64,000 nucleotides of DNA from Siphonodentalium dalli (taxonomy: Eukaryota > Mollusca > Scaphopoda > Gadilida > Siphonodentaliidae), in NCBI GenBank assembly GCA_032622095.1, contig CP136067.1, positions 39,599,549 to 39,663,548 on the forward strand, given 5' to 3'. The notes under the pieces were generated by a model that worked only from the letters and a program-made list of their open reading frames with translations, searched no databases and had not been told where the DNA came from. Every line of letters starts with the position of its first letter. The stretch's first letter is position 1. A program made the translations under genes and the position numbers. Shown piece after piece: positions 17,631-29,351 of this stretch.

Positions 17631-18814
17631 TACAAGAGAAAAAAATTCATGTGCAGTGTGTACTGTATAATACAACAATCAACATGTAAGACAATCTATT
17701 CCAACTATATATCATATGAGTAATATGTAATTTCACGCATGGTCTTACATAATGTATGAATGGGGTAAACAAGATAGTGAAGATACATGATGCATAATAC
17801 CTAAATATCACATCCTCCGCACAGGTATGATTCCCTGTACTATATAAATGTATGCATAAGCCTTCATGGCTCGAGTTTTAAGCATACTACCATGAAAAGT
17901 AAAATCTGTAACCCAGCACATTTATTGTGCACCAGCACTATTATTCTTTTTTTGGTAAAAATGTCACCCAGCACTTGTATTTGGCCAGCACTTTTATTTG
18001 GCACCTGAGAGTACACTGATGACTGATGCAATGGCGGTCTATTGCATAGTGCATTTCCCTGCATAGACACCCAATTTATTTGGGAAATAATACAGTAAGC
18101 ATCTTAATATTTATCCAACACACTGAATGCAATTATATAATTAGACATGTGGTGGATAATGATTAGAAACACGATCATTTATACAGGTTTTAAATTTATT
18201 ATCAGCGTTCGAAATTTCGTTTAGTCACGTGATCACCAATAAACCGGTGCCGAGCGGTGTCACTATAAAATGTTAATGTTCCGACTAAATACGCCCTATA
18301 GTATAGGCTACGTTGTAGAATACGATAACCAGTTCTTAATGCCAGTATCATTTATATACGGTAGCACCAATGACATCACCTTAAGCGACCTTCACACAGC
18401 ATCGCATCATAACCCGACGGTGCGAGATAAATTGAAATATACACAGTGTCTAGATCAAAGCGGTCTCCGACAAACGATAAAGCCACGTCAATCACTGCCA
18501 TCATGTCGCAGTGATGTCTTTGACCTCAAACGACTAGTGAGACATTGTCTTGTCAATTTCATTCTTTCAATTAATAGTCGGATCACCATGTGTGTCTATA
18601 CTAGTAACACTGTCAATTCCGGGTGCCACCAAACGTTATACAGGTACTTACCGTAACTTACACACAGTTTATGCCGGAATCAATCTTCAAAACGTTATAC
18701 ATGTAACTAATACACTATGTTCCGACTAGTCGACGGCAAAATTCAGAGTCGACGTTCTGACATTTCAGCGTCGACTACAGCTAGTTGATTAATCGTTTCA
18801 ACCCTAATCGTGTG

Positions 18815-19867
18815 CAAATAAGTTCTGTCAATAACAATGTAGCGCGAAACTATTTAGATGTCTCATTAATTTGTACGTTCAGTTTCTCGTCTAATAACTT
18901 TGTTTATCTTATTTTTTCACCGGGATTCAACATACATGTACTATGAAAACCACAGTGATCTCTTGGACGTAAAAGATACAGAAATAGAACAGAAACATGT
19001 CTGATCTCTTGGACGAAAAGATACAGAAATAGAACAGAAACATGCCTATATAGATATATACAAATTAAATTAAATAAACATACGTACCCGTTTTCAATCG
19101 TCGCACTCCCTCACGAAGCGTCCTGTCGTGCTCCCTCATGATGCGCCCTCCAGTTTCTCATCTAATAACATTATAAATACAGGGGGATTTTTCCACCCTG
19201 TTTTAGGGAATGGGTCCTGGGTCTTACACTTGGTAATATCTATGACCGATTTTAAATGATTATACAATGTAGTATGGAGAGCTGTCAGTGTGAAGATAGT
19301 GTAATCAAATACTTTGATGTATATTATATTTGCACAAAAAAAACCCTCACCTGTATAGTTTTTGGTATCGATTGGTTGATCGGTTTAGAAATGATTAACA
19401 CTTTCCATCCATACCTGGTCATGTTCTATCCGATGCCATAACTCATGTATTTTTTGTCCAATTGTGTTCATATTTTATATGCAGGTTTATGATGACACAT
19501 GGCTCACCTGTATATTTTTTGGTATAAATCGGTTGATCGGATTAGAAATAATTAACCCTTTCACACACATGCCATCCAAAGCAATAAGTCAAATATGTTT
19601 ATTCTGATTTACCTCATATTTCTTACCAAGGTTTTCCTTAGCACACTCTTCATCTGTATGGATTTTGGTTTTGATTAATTAACCCTTATACTCTTGAACC
19701 TGGGTTATTAACGAACACTCTATTTGATAGGTTTATATATTAATTAGGTGTGATGTCCTATATGAAGATTGTATTGCAATAGTTGCATTTAATATAATGC
19801 TATCAATAAATAATCATTGTGAATATCCAATATGCAACGTTTAGAGTAGCCTACATTTGTTATACAT
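18815..19867. other. Intron 1 sequence: 46-bp tandem duplication and dispersed repeat
   Basis: No gene. Positions 18956-19046 are two near-identical 45- to 46-bp copies (TGATCTCTTGGACG start). Positions about 19450-19845 form a dispersed repeat whose sister copy lies at about 25445-25870 in the same orientation. A more diverged copy is near 26080-26290. The shared part includes TTGTGTTCATATTTTATAT and CTTAGCACACTCTTC. Confidence 0.7.
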
Positions 19868-19945
19868 ACAGTAATGCCCAAAGTAATTGACCACTTAACC
19901 ACAGCATAATTATGGTAAATTTTTCAGGATTTAGTCGGAATTAAA
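19868..19945 (+). mobile_element. Left arm of a Tc1/mariner-like fold-back MITE
   Basis: It begins TA-CAGTAATGCCC and continues with the CCACTTAACCACAG and TTTTTCAGGATTTAGTCGGA blocks shared with the full palindromes at 49224-49813 and 55070-55283. The right arm is missing here. Confidence 0.7.
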
Positions 19946-20117
19946 ACCCACTTGCGTATCTATGTATTGTTGTTGCTTGAGTATTATCCAGACGAATGTC
20001 ATCCACCGAAGACGCCGAGGTGTTAGCTCGCGAGGTGGTAATTATTTTGCGAGTCATTATTAGCTCAAGTGTGCATTATCTAAATAATGACCACCTCGGG
20101 AAGAGGAATAAACACTC

Positions 20118-21484
20118 CTGGTTAAGTGGTCCTGCTTTTATGCTGGTGGGTCCTGGTGAATTACTATGATGTTGGTAGAGCAAAGTGATGCTGTTCTGAA
20201 AATGTACCGTTATTTTTCACAGTTTTCACAACCTGTGGCTATTAAATATGAACGAATGGAGAAAAGCCATTATGTTTATGAAACATTGAAAAACATATAC
20301 ATGTATATTGTAAGATATTTCAAGGGATGGGTGGTTTGAAGATCCAAATTATGCTCGAATTTTATAACATCGCGGTCCGGTTCCAGGGATCAACATACAT
20401 GTAGGTCGATAAATACGCTAAAATTATCATGCGGCCTGTTAAGCCATAGAAAGAACAATTCAAGTGATCGAATGCAGAAAGTTTTGAATGGCACGAAACA
20501 ATGAAGAACTTTCCTTGTTTGTCTATTCCTGAAGTGGTAGAAGTAACAAGCTTTATATATGTTTCACTTCGGTGCGAAGTGAAAAAACAGTTTGAAAATA
20601 GCTGTGACATTGACAAGTATTTTTCAGACCATATGGAGCCGGTATATCAATTTATTATATGACTACCACTAATCCCTTACAAATACCACTATTGTTTGGC
20701 GATAAATTCCGAGCAGTCGGAAAACGCTTGTCTTGTCATGAGCCGTATCGGTATTCTATGAATTCCGTATCAGTATCCTTTGAAATTCCGTATCAGTATC
20801 CCGTGAAATTAGGTCACCGGAAGTTGGGAACTATTTGCCAGGTCTGTTCGTTTGAAGCATTAACGGATCTGTTCTATTGTCGCGTGTGTAGTATAATTAA
20901 CGTAGTAGTATTGCTCTTTGTGACATGGTATGAACCAAAAATGTGTCATATAATAAACGCTTTATCGGTACAGTGAAGTGCTATGGGCTGCAGTATCACG
21001 TCTCGTTGACGATGTCAGATCGCCGCATCAAACTCGCTGCCTGCGGCAGCTCGTTTGATACGTCGATCTGACATCGTCAACTCGGCGTGATACTACAGCC
21101 CATAGCACTTCACTGTACCGATAATGTGTATATATCGTGTATTTATCAACCTATATTACCCATGCTTCCAAAATTACAGGGACAAAATGTTGAAGTTCTA
21201 ATGAGCCATTCCCCTTCAAATAATGACTCTTTTTGGTTATTACAAAGTGGTCATAATCAAAATGGCTATTCTTGTCGCTTTTGCAAACACATGTGCAGCC
21301 ATGATTAAACTATTTAAAAATATACATGTTTTTTAAAGTTTCATGCACATGCATACTAACCTTTTCTCAAATCAGATTAGCTAAATGCAGCTAAATAACA
21401 ACTTTAGAAAAAATAGCAATATATTTAACAGCATCAGTTGTCCCCTACCAGCATCATAGCAAAATAGCAGGACCACTTAACCAG
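20118..21484. mobile_element. Inverted-repeat element, about 1.4 kb
   Basis: The left segment CCTGGTTAAGTGGTCCTGCT (from about 20118) reappears inverted at 21449-21484, followed by matching TGCTGGT blocks, giving imperfect terminal repeats of about 35 bp. The interior has no transposase. A perfect fold-back element (20962-21124) is nested in it. No clear target duplication was found, so the boundaries are approximate. Confidence 0.55.
20962..21124. mobile_element. Perfect fold-back MITE with CAGTGAAGTGC ends
   Basis: The sequence TTATCGGTACAGTGAAGTGC is mirrored at the right end (GCACTTCACTGTACCGATAA), and the arms stay complementary through GGGCTGCAGTATCACG towards a G/C-rich centre near 21040. 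TA-CAGT ends suggest a Tc1/mariner-type origin. It would extrude as a long hairpin. Confidence 0.85.
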
Positions 21485-22815
21485 GGACGGAAACCGCGTG
21501 TTGGTATCTTCCAGTCGATGAATAACATTCGACATGTTAATCTCCCAGCGACATCAACAGTGAAGAATTACATCAAACTGAATTCCAAATAGTTGGAAAT
21601 ATCAATGAGTTAATGACACATCAATTGAAAAAGTGACAATAAGTTGACATTTATCTAATGTTAATATTAAAATCATTCTTACATTTTGGTCAAAATTTTT
21701 AATAAAAGTGTCATAATTTTGGAAAAATCACCACCATAGACGAGGGTTGCGAGACATATATATACAACCATTGGAAAGCTTGAAGTATACCAGTTGTATG
21801 CTTGCAGCCCAAATAGAAGTTTCCAGATTTGGTTACAAATGTAGTTGGAAATTCCTAGTTCTCCATACCCAAACAGAAACTACATTTTCGCGTCAATATT
21901 TAAATATAACATGTTGATTGCCAAGGAAAACAAAAAAGTTTGTATCCATAGAAATCTTAGATGATACAAATCGTCATGCATGATAAGTTTGACCAACCAA
22001 CCCACACCCATGCACGGTCATATTATAGAAATAATTTATCGGTCCAATTCTAAATCAAGGTGAACTAAGAGAAAGTTCTTCGAATAATAGAATGTAAAGA
22101 ACGATAATTATTTATCGGTTTCAAGACAAGTAATCGTGTCTACTCTAAAATAACAATTAAAACGCACCCAACAACAAACATAAAATGGACAGCAAAACAG
22201 AAAACAAAGAGAAAAATATAAAAAATCCAGTTGAATGTTGTTTGCTAACCCGAAAAGGGATGCAGGACAGTTTGCAGAATGGAGGGGTGCTGTTTAAATT
22301 TCGAAGCTTGACGCCCCATCCAAACGAAAATCGTGTTAGCACGTCCATTCTTTGACAAAATGAGGGTTATTGAAATTCAAGCTAGTAATCGTTTAACAAA
22401 TAACGATTGAATATGAAATCATAGACGAAAAAAAGGCTGAAATAGATAAAAATGAAAGAATTTTTTTTTTTACCTCACATGCATGCCGTGAGTCCACATG
22501 CAGTACATTGGCAAACCACAATAGCTCGACTCTTTTAACTTGCGGGTCTGGGTTATGAATGGGGAAGCCATACCATAAGTATGAGGTGACATACAATACG
22601 GTACTTTTTACTGATTAATAATAAGTTGCATTCAGCCAGTGCTGAAATATGACGACTGCAGATTGTGATAAGATATCACACGCACATTTTGTCAACCGCT
22701 TGCTATCAGGTCAGCGATGTATGCAGTAGGCCAAACCTATAAAATTATTAGATAGTAGGTTTTAATGGCCGTTCAGCAAAGTTGCATTGTTATACATTAA
22801 TTAATACATATTCGA
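21485..22815. other. Intron 1 segment without recognised features
   Basis: About 1.3 kb of AT-rich sequence. Short open frames on the minus strand (for example 22157-22348) have no recognisable protein signature. No repeat shared with other parts of the window was noticed. Confidence 0.5.
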
Positions 22816-23004
22816 ATGAGCACTGTGTTCACAACACAGTGTCCGAATACCCATATGCCACTCATGTACATGTATGATATGCATATGGGTGCGTGGGTTT
22901 TAAGTCAGATAATGACCTCGTGAAGTGTCTGAGACCAAATAATCACCCGCGGCCTTGGGTGATTATTTGGCCTCAGACACTTCACTCAGTCATTATCCTT
23001 TACA
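22816..23004. repeat. Cluster of short hairpins and a palindrome
   Basis: A hairpin GAGCACTGTGTTCACAACAC (22816 on) is followed by one around CCCATATGC/GCATATGGG. Then comes a larger palindrome, 22908-22998: GATAATGACCTCGTGAAGTG is mirrored by CACTTCACTCAGTCATTATC around a CCGCGGCC centre, including the matched arms CCAAATAATCACCC and GGGTGATTATTTGG. Confidence 0.75.
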
Positions 23005-23006
23005 TA

Positions 23007-23350
23007 CCGCTATACTTAAAGTAATTGACCACCAATAACGTGGTGTCACCCCGTTAATATGGCGGTACTATACCGCGGTATCCTCCAATACCGCGGTACT
23101 GATACCGCTTGTTAACGCGAACAAGTATGTGTGAGTAAATACCTCCCCTCAAAGAGTTCCATGAAAATCACTGCGGTATTCAACAAAATTAATGCGGTGC
23201 CCGCTAAAAGACCGCGGTATCATTATCGCCCAATACCGTAACTCCACCGCCATGACCGTCTCGATACCGCTACCGTTTATTACCGGTATCACCGCGGTCA
23301 TGACCGGGGTGTCACCCCGTTTTTCTGGTCAATTACTTTGAGAATAGCGG
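23007..23350. mobile_element. MITE with CCGCTAT ends, filled with CCGCGGTAT palindromes
   Basis: The terminal inverted repeats (CCGCTATACTTAAAGTAATT at the left, its near mirror ending AGAATAGCGG at the right) are flanked by TA at 23005-23006 and 23351-23352. The interior has many short ATACCGCGGTAT-like palindromes. It ends next to half of the Tc1/mariner-like palindrome (23351-23470, with TTGCCATTCATCGGAAAG mirrored). Confidence 0.7.
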
Positions 23351-23637
23351 TATGGCTTGTTGCCATTCATCGGAAAGCTCTCGGCGAAAGCTTTCCGATG
23401 AATGGCAACAAGCGATATTTCTGACTAAATCCTGAAAAATTAATCATAATTCTGCTGTGGTTAAGTGGTCAAAGCCATTTTTAAAGCTATATGGTGGAGT
23501 GGTGGACAACTCTATTAGAAATATGATAACAGGAAGACAAACAGCACTGGCGATAATTGTTTATCAAAAAGTGATTGATGGAGCTTGCTGTAACTCTGAG
23601 AAGGTTGTCCGAATCTGGGTTCTGCAGTGTTTGTTTA

Positions 23638-25360
23638 TTGTCCCCCGACGTTCCGTCGGAGGACTATAGAAATGACCCTCGTCCGTCCGTGTGTCCGTCC
23701 GTGTGTCCGTGCGTCTGTGCGTTCGAGATTGGGTACCTTCATGGTGTAATCAACTCCTCCTACAGTTTTAAACGTAGAGATTTTAAACTCTGGGATATTG
23801 TTCCTAACATGTTGGTGATTTGCAACATCTATATAGCTAATCAAAAATATAATTTTTTCCATATTTTTGGGGGGTTTTCGACTTAGAAAATTTGGAACAT
23901 TTTTGCCTTTTGGATGAGATTGGGTACCTTCATGGTGTAATTAACTCCTCCTACAGTTTTGAATGTAGAGATTTGAAACTCTGGGATATTGTTCCTAACA
24001 TGTTGGTGATTTGCAACATCTATATAGCTAATAAAAAATATCATTTTTGTCCCCCGACGTTTCCGTCGGAGGACTATAGAAATGACCCTCGTCCGTCCGT
24101 CCGTCCGTGCGTCCGTGCGTCCGTGCGTCTGTGCGTCCGTCCGTCCGTCCGTGCGTCCGTGCGTCCGAGATTGGGTACCTTCATGGTGTAATCAACTCCT
24201 CCTACAGTTTTAAACGTAGAGATTTGAAACTCTGGGATATTGTTACTAACATGTTGGTGATTTGCAACATCTATATAGCTAATCAAAAATATAATTTTTT
24301 CCATATTTTTGGGGGGGTTTTCGACTTAGAAAATTTGAAACATTTTTGCCTTTTGGATGAGATTGGGTACCTTCATGGTGTAATCAACTCCTACTACAGT
24401 TTTAAATGTAGAGATTTGAAACTCTGGGATATTGTTCCTAACATGTTGGTGATTTGCAACATCTATATAGCTAATCAAAAATATCATTTTTTCCATATTT
24501 TTGGGGGGGTTTTCGACTTAGAAAATTTGGAACATTTTTGCCTTTTGGATGAGATTGGGTACCTTCATGGTGTAATCAACTCCTCCTACAGTTTTAAATG
24601 TAGAGAATTGAAACTCTGGGATATTGTTCCTAACATGTTGGTGATTTGCAACATCTATATAGCTAATCAAAAATATCATTTTTTCCATATTTTTGGGGGG
24701 GTTTTCGACTTAGAAAATTTGGAACATTTTTGCCTTTTGGATGAGATTGGGTACCTTCATGGTGTAATCAACTCCTCCTACAGTTTTAAATGTAGAGATT
24801 TGAAACTCTGGGATATTGTTCCTAACATGTTGGTGATTTGCAACATCTATATAGCTAATACAAAAATATCATTTTTTTCGCGTTTGCATGCGTTTGTTCA
24901 TCGGGTTGTTTTGTCCAAGAAATTTTGCGGTGGTTTGCAACATCTATATATTGTATAACATTGTTGCAAATAGTATCCTTCTAACAAATCCAATCATGAA
25001 GTTTACCACTCCAGTCGGGGGACATGTGGTCTGCGACCTTTTATTTCCATATTTTTGGGGGGTTTTCGACTTAGAAAATTTGGAACATTTTTGCCTTTTG
25101 GATGAGATTGGGTACCTTCATGGTGTAATCAACTCCTCCTACAGTTTTAATGTAGAGATTTGAAACTCTGGGATATTGTTCCTAACATGTTGGTGATTTG
25201 CAACATCTATATAGCTAATACAAAAATATCATTTTTTCGCGTTTGCATGCGTTTGTTCATCGGGTTGTTTTGTCCAAGAAATTTTGCCAAGAAACAAATC
25301 CAATCATGAAGTTTACCACTCGAGTCGGGGGACATGTGGTCTGCGACCTTTTATTTTTAT
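23638..25360 (+). repeat. 192-bp tandem-repeat element with GTCCG-rich heads
   Basis: At least seven copies of a 192-bp unit begin near GAGATTGGGTACCTTCATGG (23725, 23916, 24167, 24359, 24551, 24743 and 25104). Two heads, CCCCCGACGTTCCGTCGGAG then GTCCG runs, stand at 23640 and 24050. The tails (GTCGGGGGACATGTGGTCTG) at 25014 and 25324 mirror the head's CCCCCGAC. The long open frame across it (24107-24958) is a by-product of a 192-bp (64-codon) period, not a gene. Confidence 0.9.
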
Positions 25361-28300
25361 AAAGTCTCACAGTCCAATTTGATGTGCTATTAATCTGTCT
25401 GATCTCACAGGTCACTGTACTGGCCTAGAGCTTATTAACTCCCACATAGGTCTCTGGTTTGTCCGATTGTGTTCATATTTTATATTCAGGTTTAATTATG
25501 ATGACATTTGCCTCACCTGTATAGTTTTTGGTTATGATTGGCTGATCGGTTTAGAAATAATTTACCCTTTCTTACCGATTCAATAATTCAAATACTTTTC
25601 TTCTGATTTACCCTGATTTACCTCATATGTCTTACCTAGGTTTTCCTTAGCACACTCTTCCTTTTTATGGATTTTGGTCTTGATTAAATAACCCTTATAC
25701 TCTTGAACCAGGGTTGTAAATGAACATTCTACATGTATTTTGATAGTTTTATACCATACAGGTATCATACAGGTATGATGCCCTGTATTGAAAATATGAC
25801 GATTTTATTGCAATAGTCGCATGTAATATAAAGATATCAATAAATTATCATGTGAACATCCAATATCCAGAATATATGAGAGTATATTTTATACATTTTG
25901 TCATTCCACATGAACTGAAATGAGTAATGACATGCTACAGAGCTATGGCCAGTGGTTAGATGGAGACCAAGATAAACAGTACTGATGGCTGGCTAATTGT
26001 TTATCATATGTCAAATTTGATAAATGACATGAGACTCTTGTTTATCCAATTTTGAAATTTCATTACAGGCTGTCTGATAATGGACCCCTCACCTACATGT
26101 ATATAATTGTCTTCTATATTCCATTGATATGCTCAGAAAATAATTAACCCTTTCCAAGGTTCCAACAGACTCATGCTATAATGCACATGGGCTTTTCCTC
26201 ATATGCCTTATCTTGGGTTATCTTCACACTATTCCCTTCTATGGATTGTGGTATTTATTGATTAATTGATTTTTGAAATCTATATTAACCCTTCAGACAC
26301 ATTCTTTCGATATTACATTAAAATAATGGCTAATAGCCAATATGATTTTTATATGCAATGGGTTACAAGCAGATAAATCTACATTATTGTTTGAATTATG
26401 CAGAAACAAATGAACCCTCTTGTTGAATCAGGTTCATTAGTTAATGAACACTCAAAAAGACACCAATTGAATATGCTTACAGATTATAGGTGATGCATTA
26501 TTTTGAAAATCAATATGGCAGATGTTGTTAATATTTCCAGGAACCTTATTTTCCCATATGTTCATATTGTCATGGTTGACTGAATTTTGGGGGCCACAGA
26601 GCGCTTAACAGATTAACAGTGAAGGTTATGTGTTTTAGTCTCCAAGCTACTTGTAAAATATTGTTATGTCTTGAAACCATTTGATTGAGTGCTACTTACT
26701 TTCCTTTATATGAACTATGGTAATCTTTTCGATTTAGGGGTCATAGGGGCCAGCCTCCTCATCATATAATGGCTGTATAACATTATATAGATAACACTTT
26801 TGTATTGTATAAACTACATGTATGCATTTTTGACATGTTTGATAAACAAATAACGACTGGGAAGAATGGGGGGGGGGGGTTGTTAAAGTTCAAATTAAAT
26901 ATGAGATGGAATCCCACATGTTGTTCTAAGCAGTCTGGCTTGTCAACTAATTATAATTTCTCTTTAGAAGTGAATGAGATTTGAATAGCTGGTAGGTCAA
27001 AAGTGGCAGAGATAGATACATGTATTTAATAGTTTGGCTTCCAATGAGTTAACTTTTGCTTTCAATGAGTTAACTTCAACTTATAAACATATCCTCAGAA
27101 ATAACTAAACCATTGGATCTCGCATAGAGAGGTCCTTGGATGAATAAGGACTGAGTTATTAGATTTAAAGCACCCCCCTCTGCAACCACAAATACTTTAA
27201 CTCCTTCTTAAGACAAATTATTTGAGCTATTGAATTCAAGATGGTGCTGATATATGGATACCTGTGATCATATCTTTGATAAATTATCAGTTATAGCTAA
27301 TCGCTATCGCCGGGGTATGGGTTAAACATCTGCCGATCGTGATCGGCCTCTCGTTTGGAAAAGGAAGGTGAAAGGTATGTCAGGGTGACGCATTTGTACA
27401 TGTATTGCCCGGGGAACATCGCGGTTTGGTCGTGTCATTCCGGACTTGAAGCAAAAGCTCCCATTACAGGTATGGGGAAATTTCGACAGGATATCTTTAG
27501 TATCCCATAGATTTTCGACTAGGTGTGCTGATGAATCAAATGTGAAATCCAAGATAAAATTCGGAAAAAATGATAAGCTCTCATCACCCCAAGAATCCAT
27601 ATGAAGTTTGTTGACGATTGAATGGGAGGTGTAGCCTATAGGGTATGCCAACGGCAATCGTTAATGCACGGACGGCAACCCATAGAGCCCGAAGCCGCCA
27701 TCGTACGCCGCCGCCGCCAGCCATATTGGCCACAAGCCGCCTCCAGCCATATTATTTCTAACGCCAGCCACATTTAAAAATCTCCGCCGCCGGAATTGTA
27801 AAATGGCTGAGCCGTGTGCATGGGCTTATATGTCAAGCACAACTGTACTGTGAATCGCAAAGAACTAAACCGCATTGCCTAATATTGGCAAACTCGCATG
27901 GACACGGCATGGTTGTTATATTATCAGAACACCTGGCCCCTTAATGTGGAATAGACTATCCCAAATGCATGCTTTCATATAACTGAATGGGCGCATCCAT
28001 TTGGTATTGAAAGGGTTAAAATATAAATTGTTTATATCGACAACACCCAGTCTCAGACATCATTGGCATTTGTCAATATATACACATAAGAATAGAAAAT
28101 AGTTTGAAATATTATATATCATTACTATCGGGTTCATCATTCAATGATGCATGCATATATCGCAAGATGGCAGTGATGATAGCAGTCTGAAGTCGACAAA
28201 AGTCCCAATGTAACTACTTATACCGATTAGATGGGAAACTACATAGTATATTCATGCCAGTCCATCGTGAATTTTCGCCATATAAATGGAAAATCCCAAC

Positions 28301-28888
28301 ATCAAAAGATTACGTGTGGTCTGGAATTCTACAGGTTCACCTCAAACGCTAAAAAAAAAACGGCGTCTATAACCGGTAACAGGGGATTAGGAACATTTCG
28401 GAAACGAAAATATGCTGAATGATAACATCTCAGCCGGCTGAGCCGCCATATTTCGTCAGCCACGAACGTCGTGACTGAGCCGGCTTAGCTAGCTAACCAG
28501 CCACGAAAATCGGTTGAGCCAGCCATGACAACTATTTGTCGTGGCTTCGGGGTCTAGCAACCCATGACAATAGCCTAAACTTTATTTTGTTCAGTTGAGC
28601 TTGAAATGTAGTATAAAAAGGAGAGGAGATGTGATCGGCTTCCGTCAGCTTTGCAACATACCAGATTGGACCCCCTGTACCACTTCAAGTCAGATGTGAA
28701 ATGCTTTGATAAGCTGTTCATAGAAAACTCCTTGGCGAAATGTATTATTGATCTGTGCTTTGCATTCATACATATGTTGGATGGTGTAAGGCAATTTGTT
28801 CATTGTTTTTTTTTATACACAAAGTTAGTAAAGTTAAAACTAACAAAACAAACCAAAAAAATCAAGAAAATGAAAACAAAAATGGCAT
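25361..28888. other. Intron 1 segment with old dispersed repeats
   Basis: Contains the second copy of the 19450 repeat (25445-25870), a diverged copy near 26080-26290, a G-run (26869-26879) and the inverted copy of the 11140 repeat (27357-27480). That copy is preceded by a small hairpin GCCGATCGTGATCGGC, which also occurs at about 61962. There is a CCG/CCAGCC-rich patch (27680-27790, 28430-28560). No convincing gene. Confidence 0.6.
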
Positions 28889-29351
28889 CAGGGATTTTTT
28901 TAGGTGTCCTCAGGGTCCGGTATTCGGTCCCATTCCCAATGGGGAAAAAGGCACCTTTATTCCCAATTTTCAACCACCAAATTCCCAATTGCAGGCAAGT
29001 ATATAATACCATCGGGTTTATTGAATATTTATTTATATTTTTTCCGACGTTTTGTACACTCAGTCGATCGATAAACGGCTGAAAACCCATAGTAAATCAG
29101 CGACATCGGGAGCCCGCATCATATAATGTACACGCGGCGACCTAACTATTAGCTTAACATGCGAATTACCTCCCCTCTACCAGTCAGCGCATTTATGAAA
29201 GAGGGAGGATAACTCTAATTAAATTGCTGATTTATATAAAACATGTGTACAGTAAATACTTGGCTGCCACTCAGTGATTGCTAATCAGGTTGTTTATATT
29301 GTTGTCATGTGACAGTGCAGTGAAGTGAAAAGAACTCACACATGCTTTTTT

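Larger units (their letters stand above)
11520..18014. mobile_element. Inverted-repeat element nested in the hAT element, itself split by a LINE
   Basis: The left terminus GTACTCTCAGGTGCCAAATA (from 11520) is repeated inverted at the right terminus (ending GAGAGTAC at 18014), sharing about 26 bp. Subterminal zones hold repeated CACGTTTATT or GCACTTTTATT motifs; one 24-bp stretch at 11537-11560 is a perfect palindrome. Without the LINE the element would be roughly 1.35 kb. The target duplication is not certain and no transposase is seen, so the superfamily is open. Confidence 0.65.
11389..18806. mobile_element. hAT-type element with nested insertions
   Basis: The left end TAGTGTTGAAACGATTAG and the right end CTAATCGTTTCAACCCTA-type sequence (inverted, about 17 bp, one or two mismatches) are flanked by a perfect 8-bp duplication, ATCGTGTG, at 11381-11388 and 18807-18814. 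Both ends carry subterminal GTCGACTAGTCG motifs. An 8-bp target duplication is the hallmark of hAT. No hAT transposase is seen, so it is non-autonomous. The 7.4-kb length comes from a second inverted-repeat element and a LINE inside it. A second member, 47814-48738, also has a perfect 8-bp duplication. Confidence 0.85.

Noticed and set aside
18270-18656. 128-codon ORF in the hAT element
   Set aside because: No recognisable domain, ordinary composition and no start or context support.
24107-24958. 283-codon ORF
   Set aside because: It arises because the 192-bp repeat unit is a multiple of three; the units contain no recognised domain.
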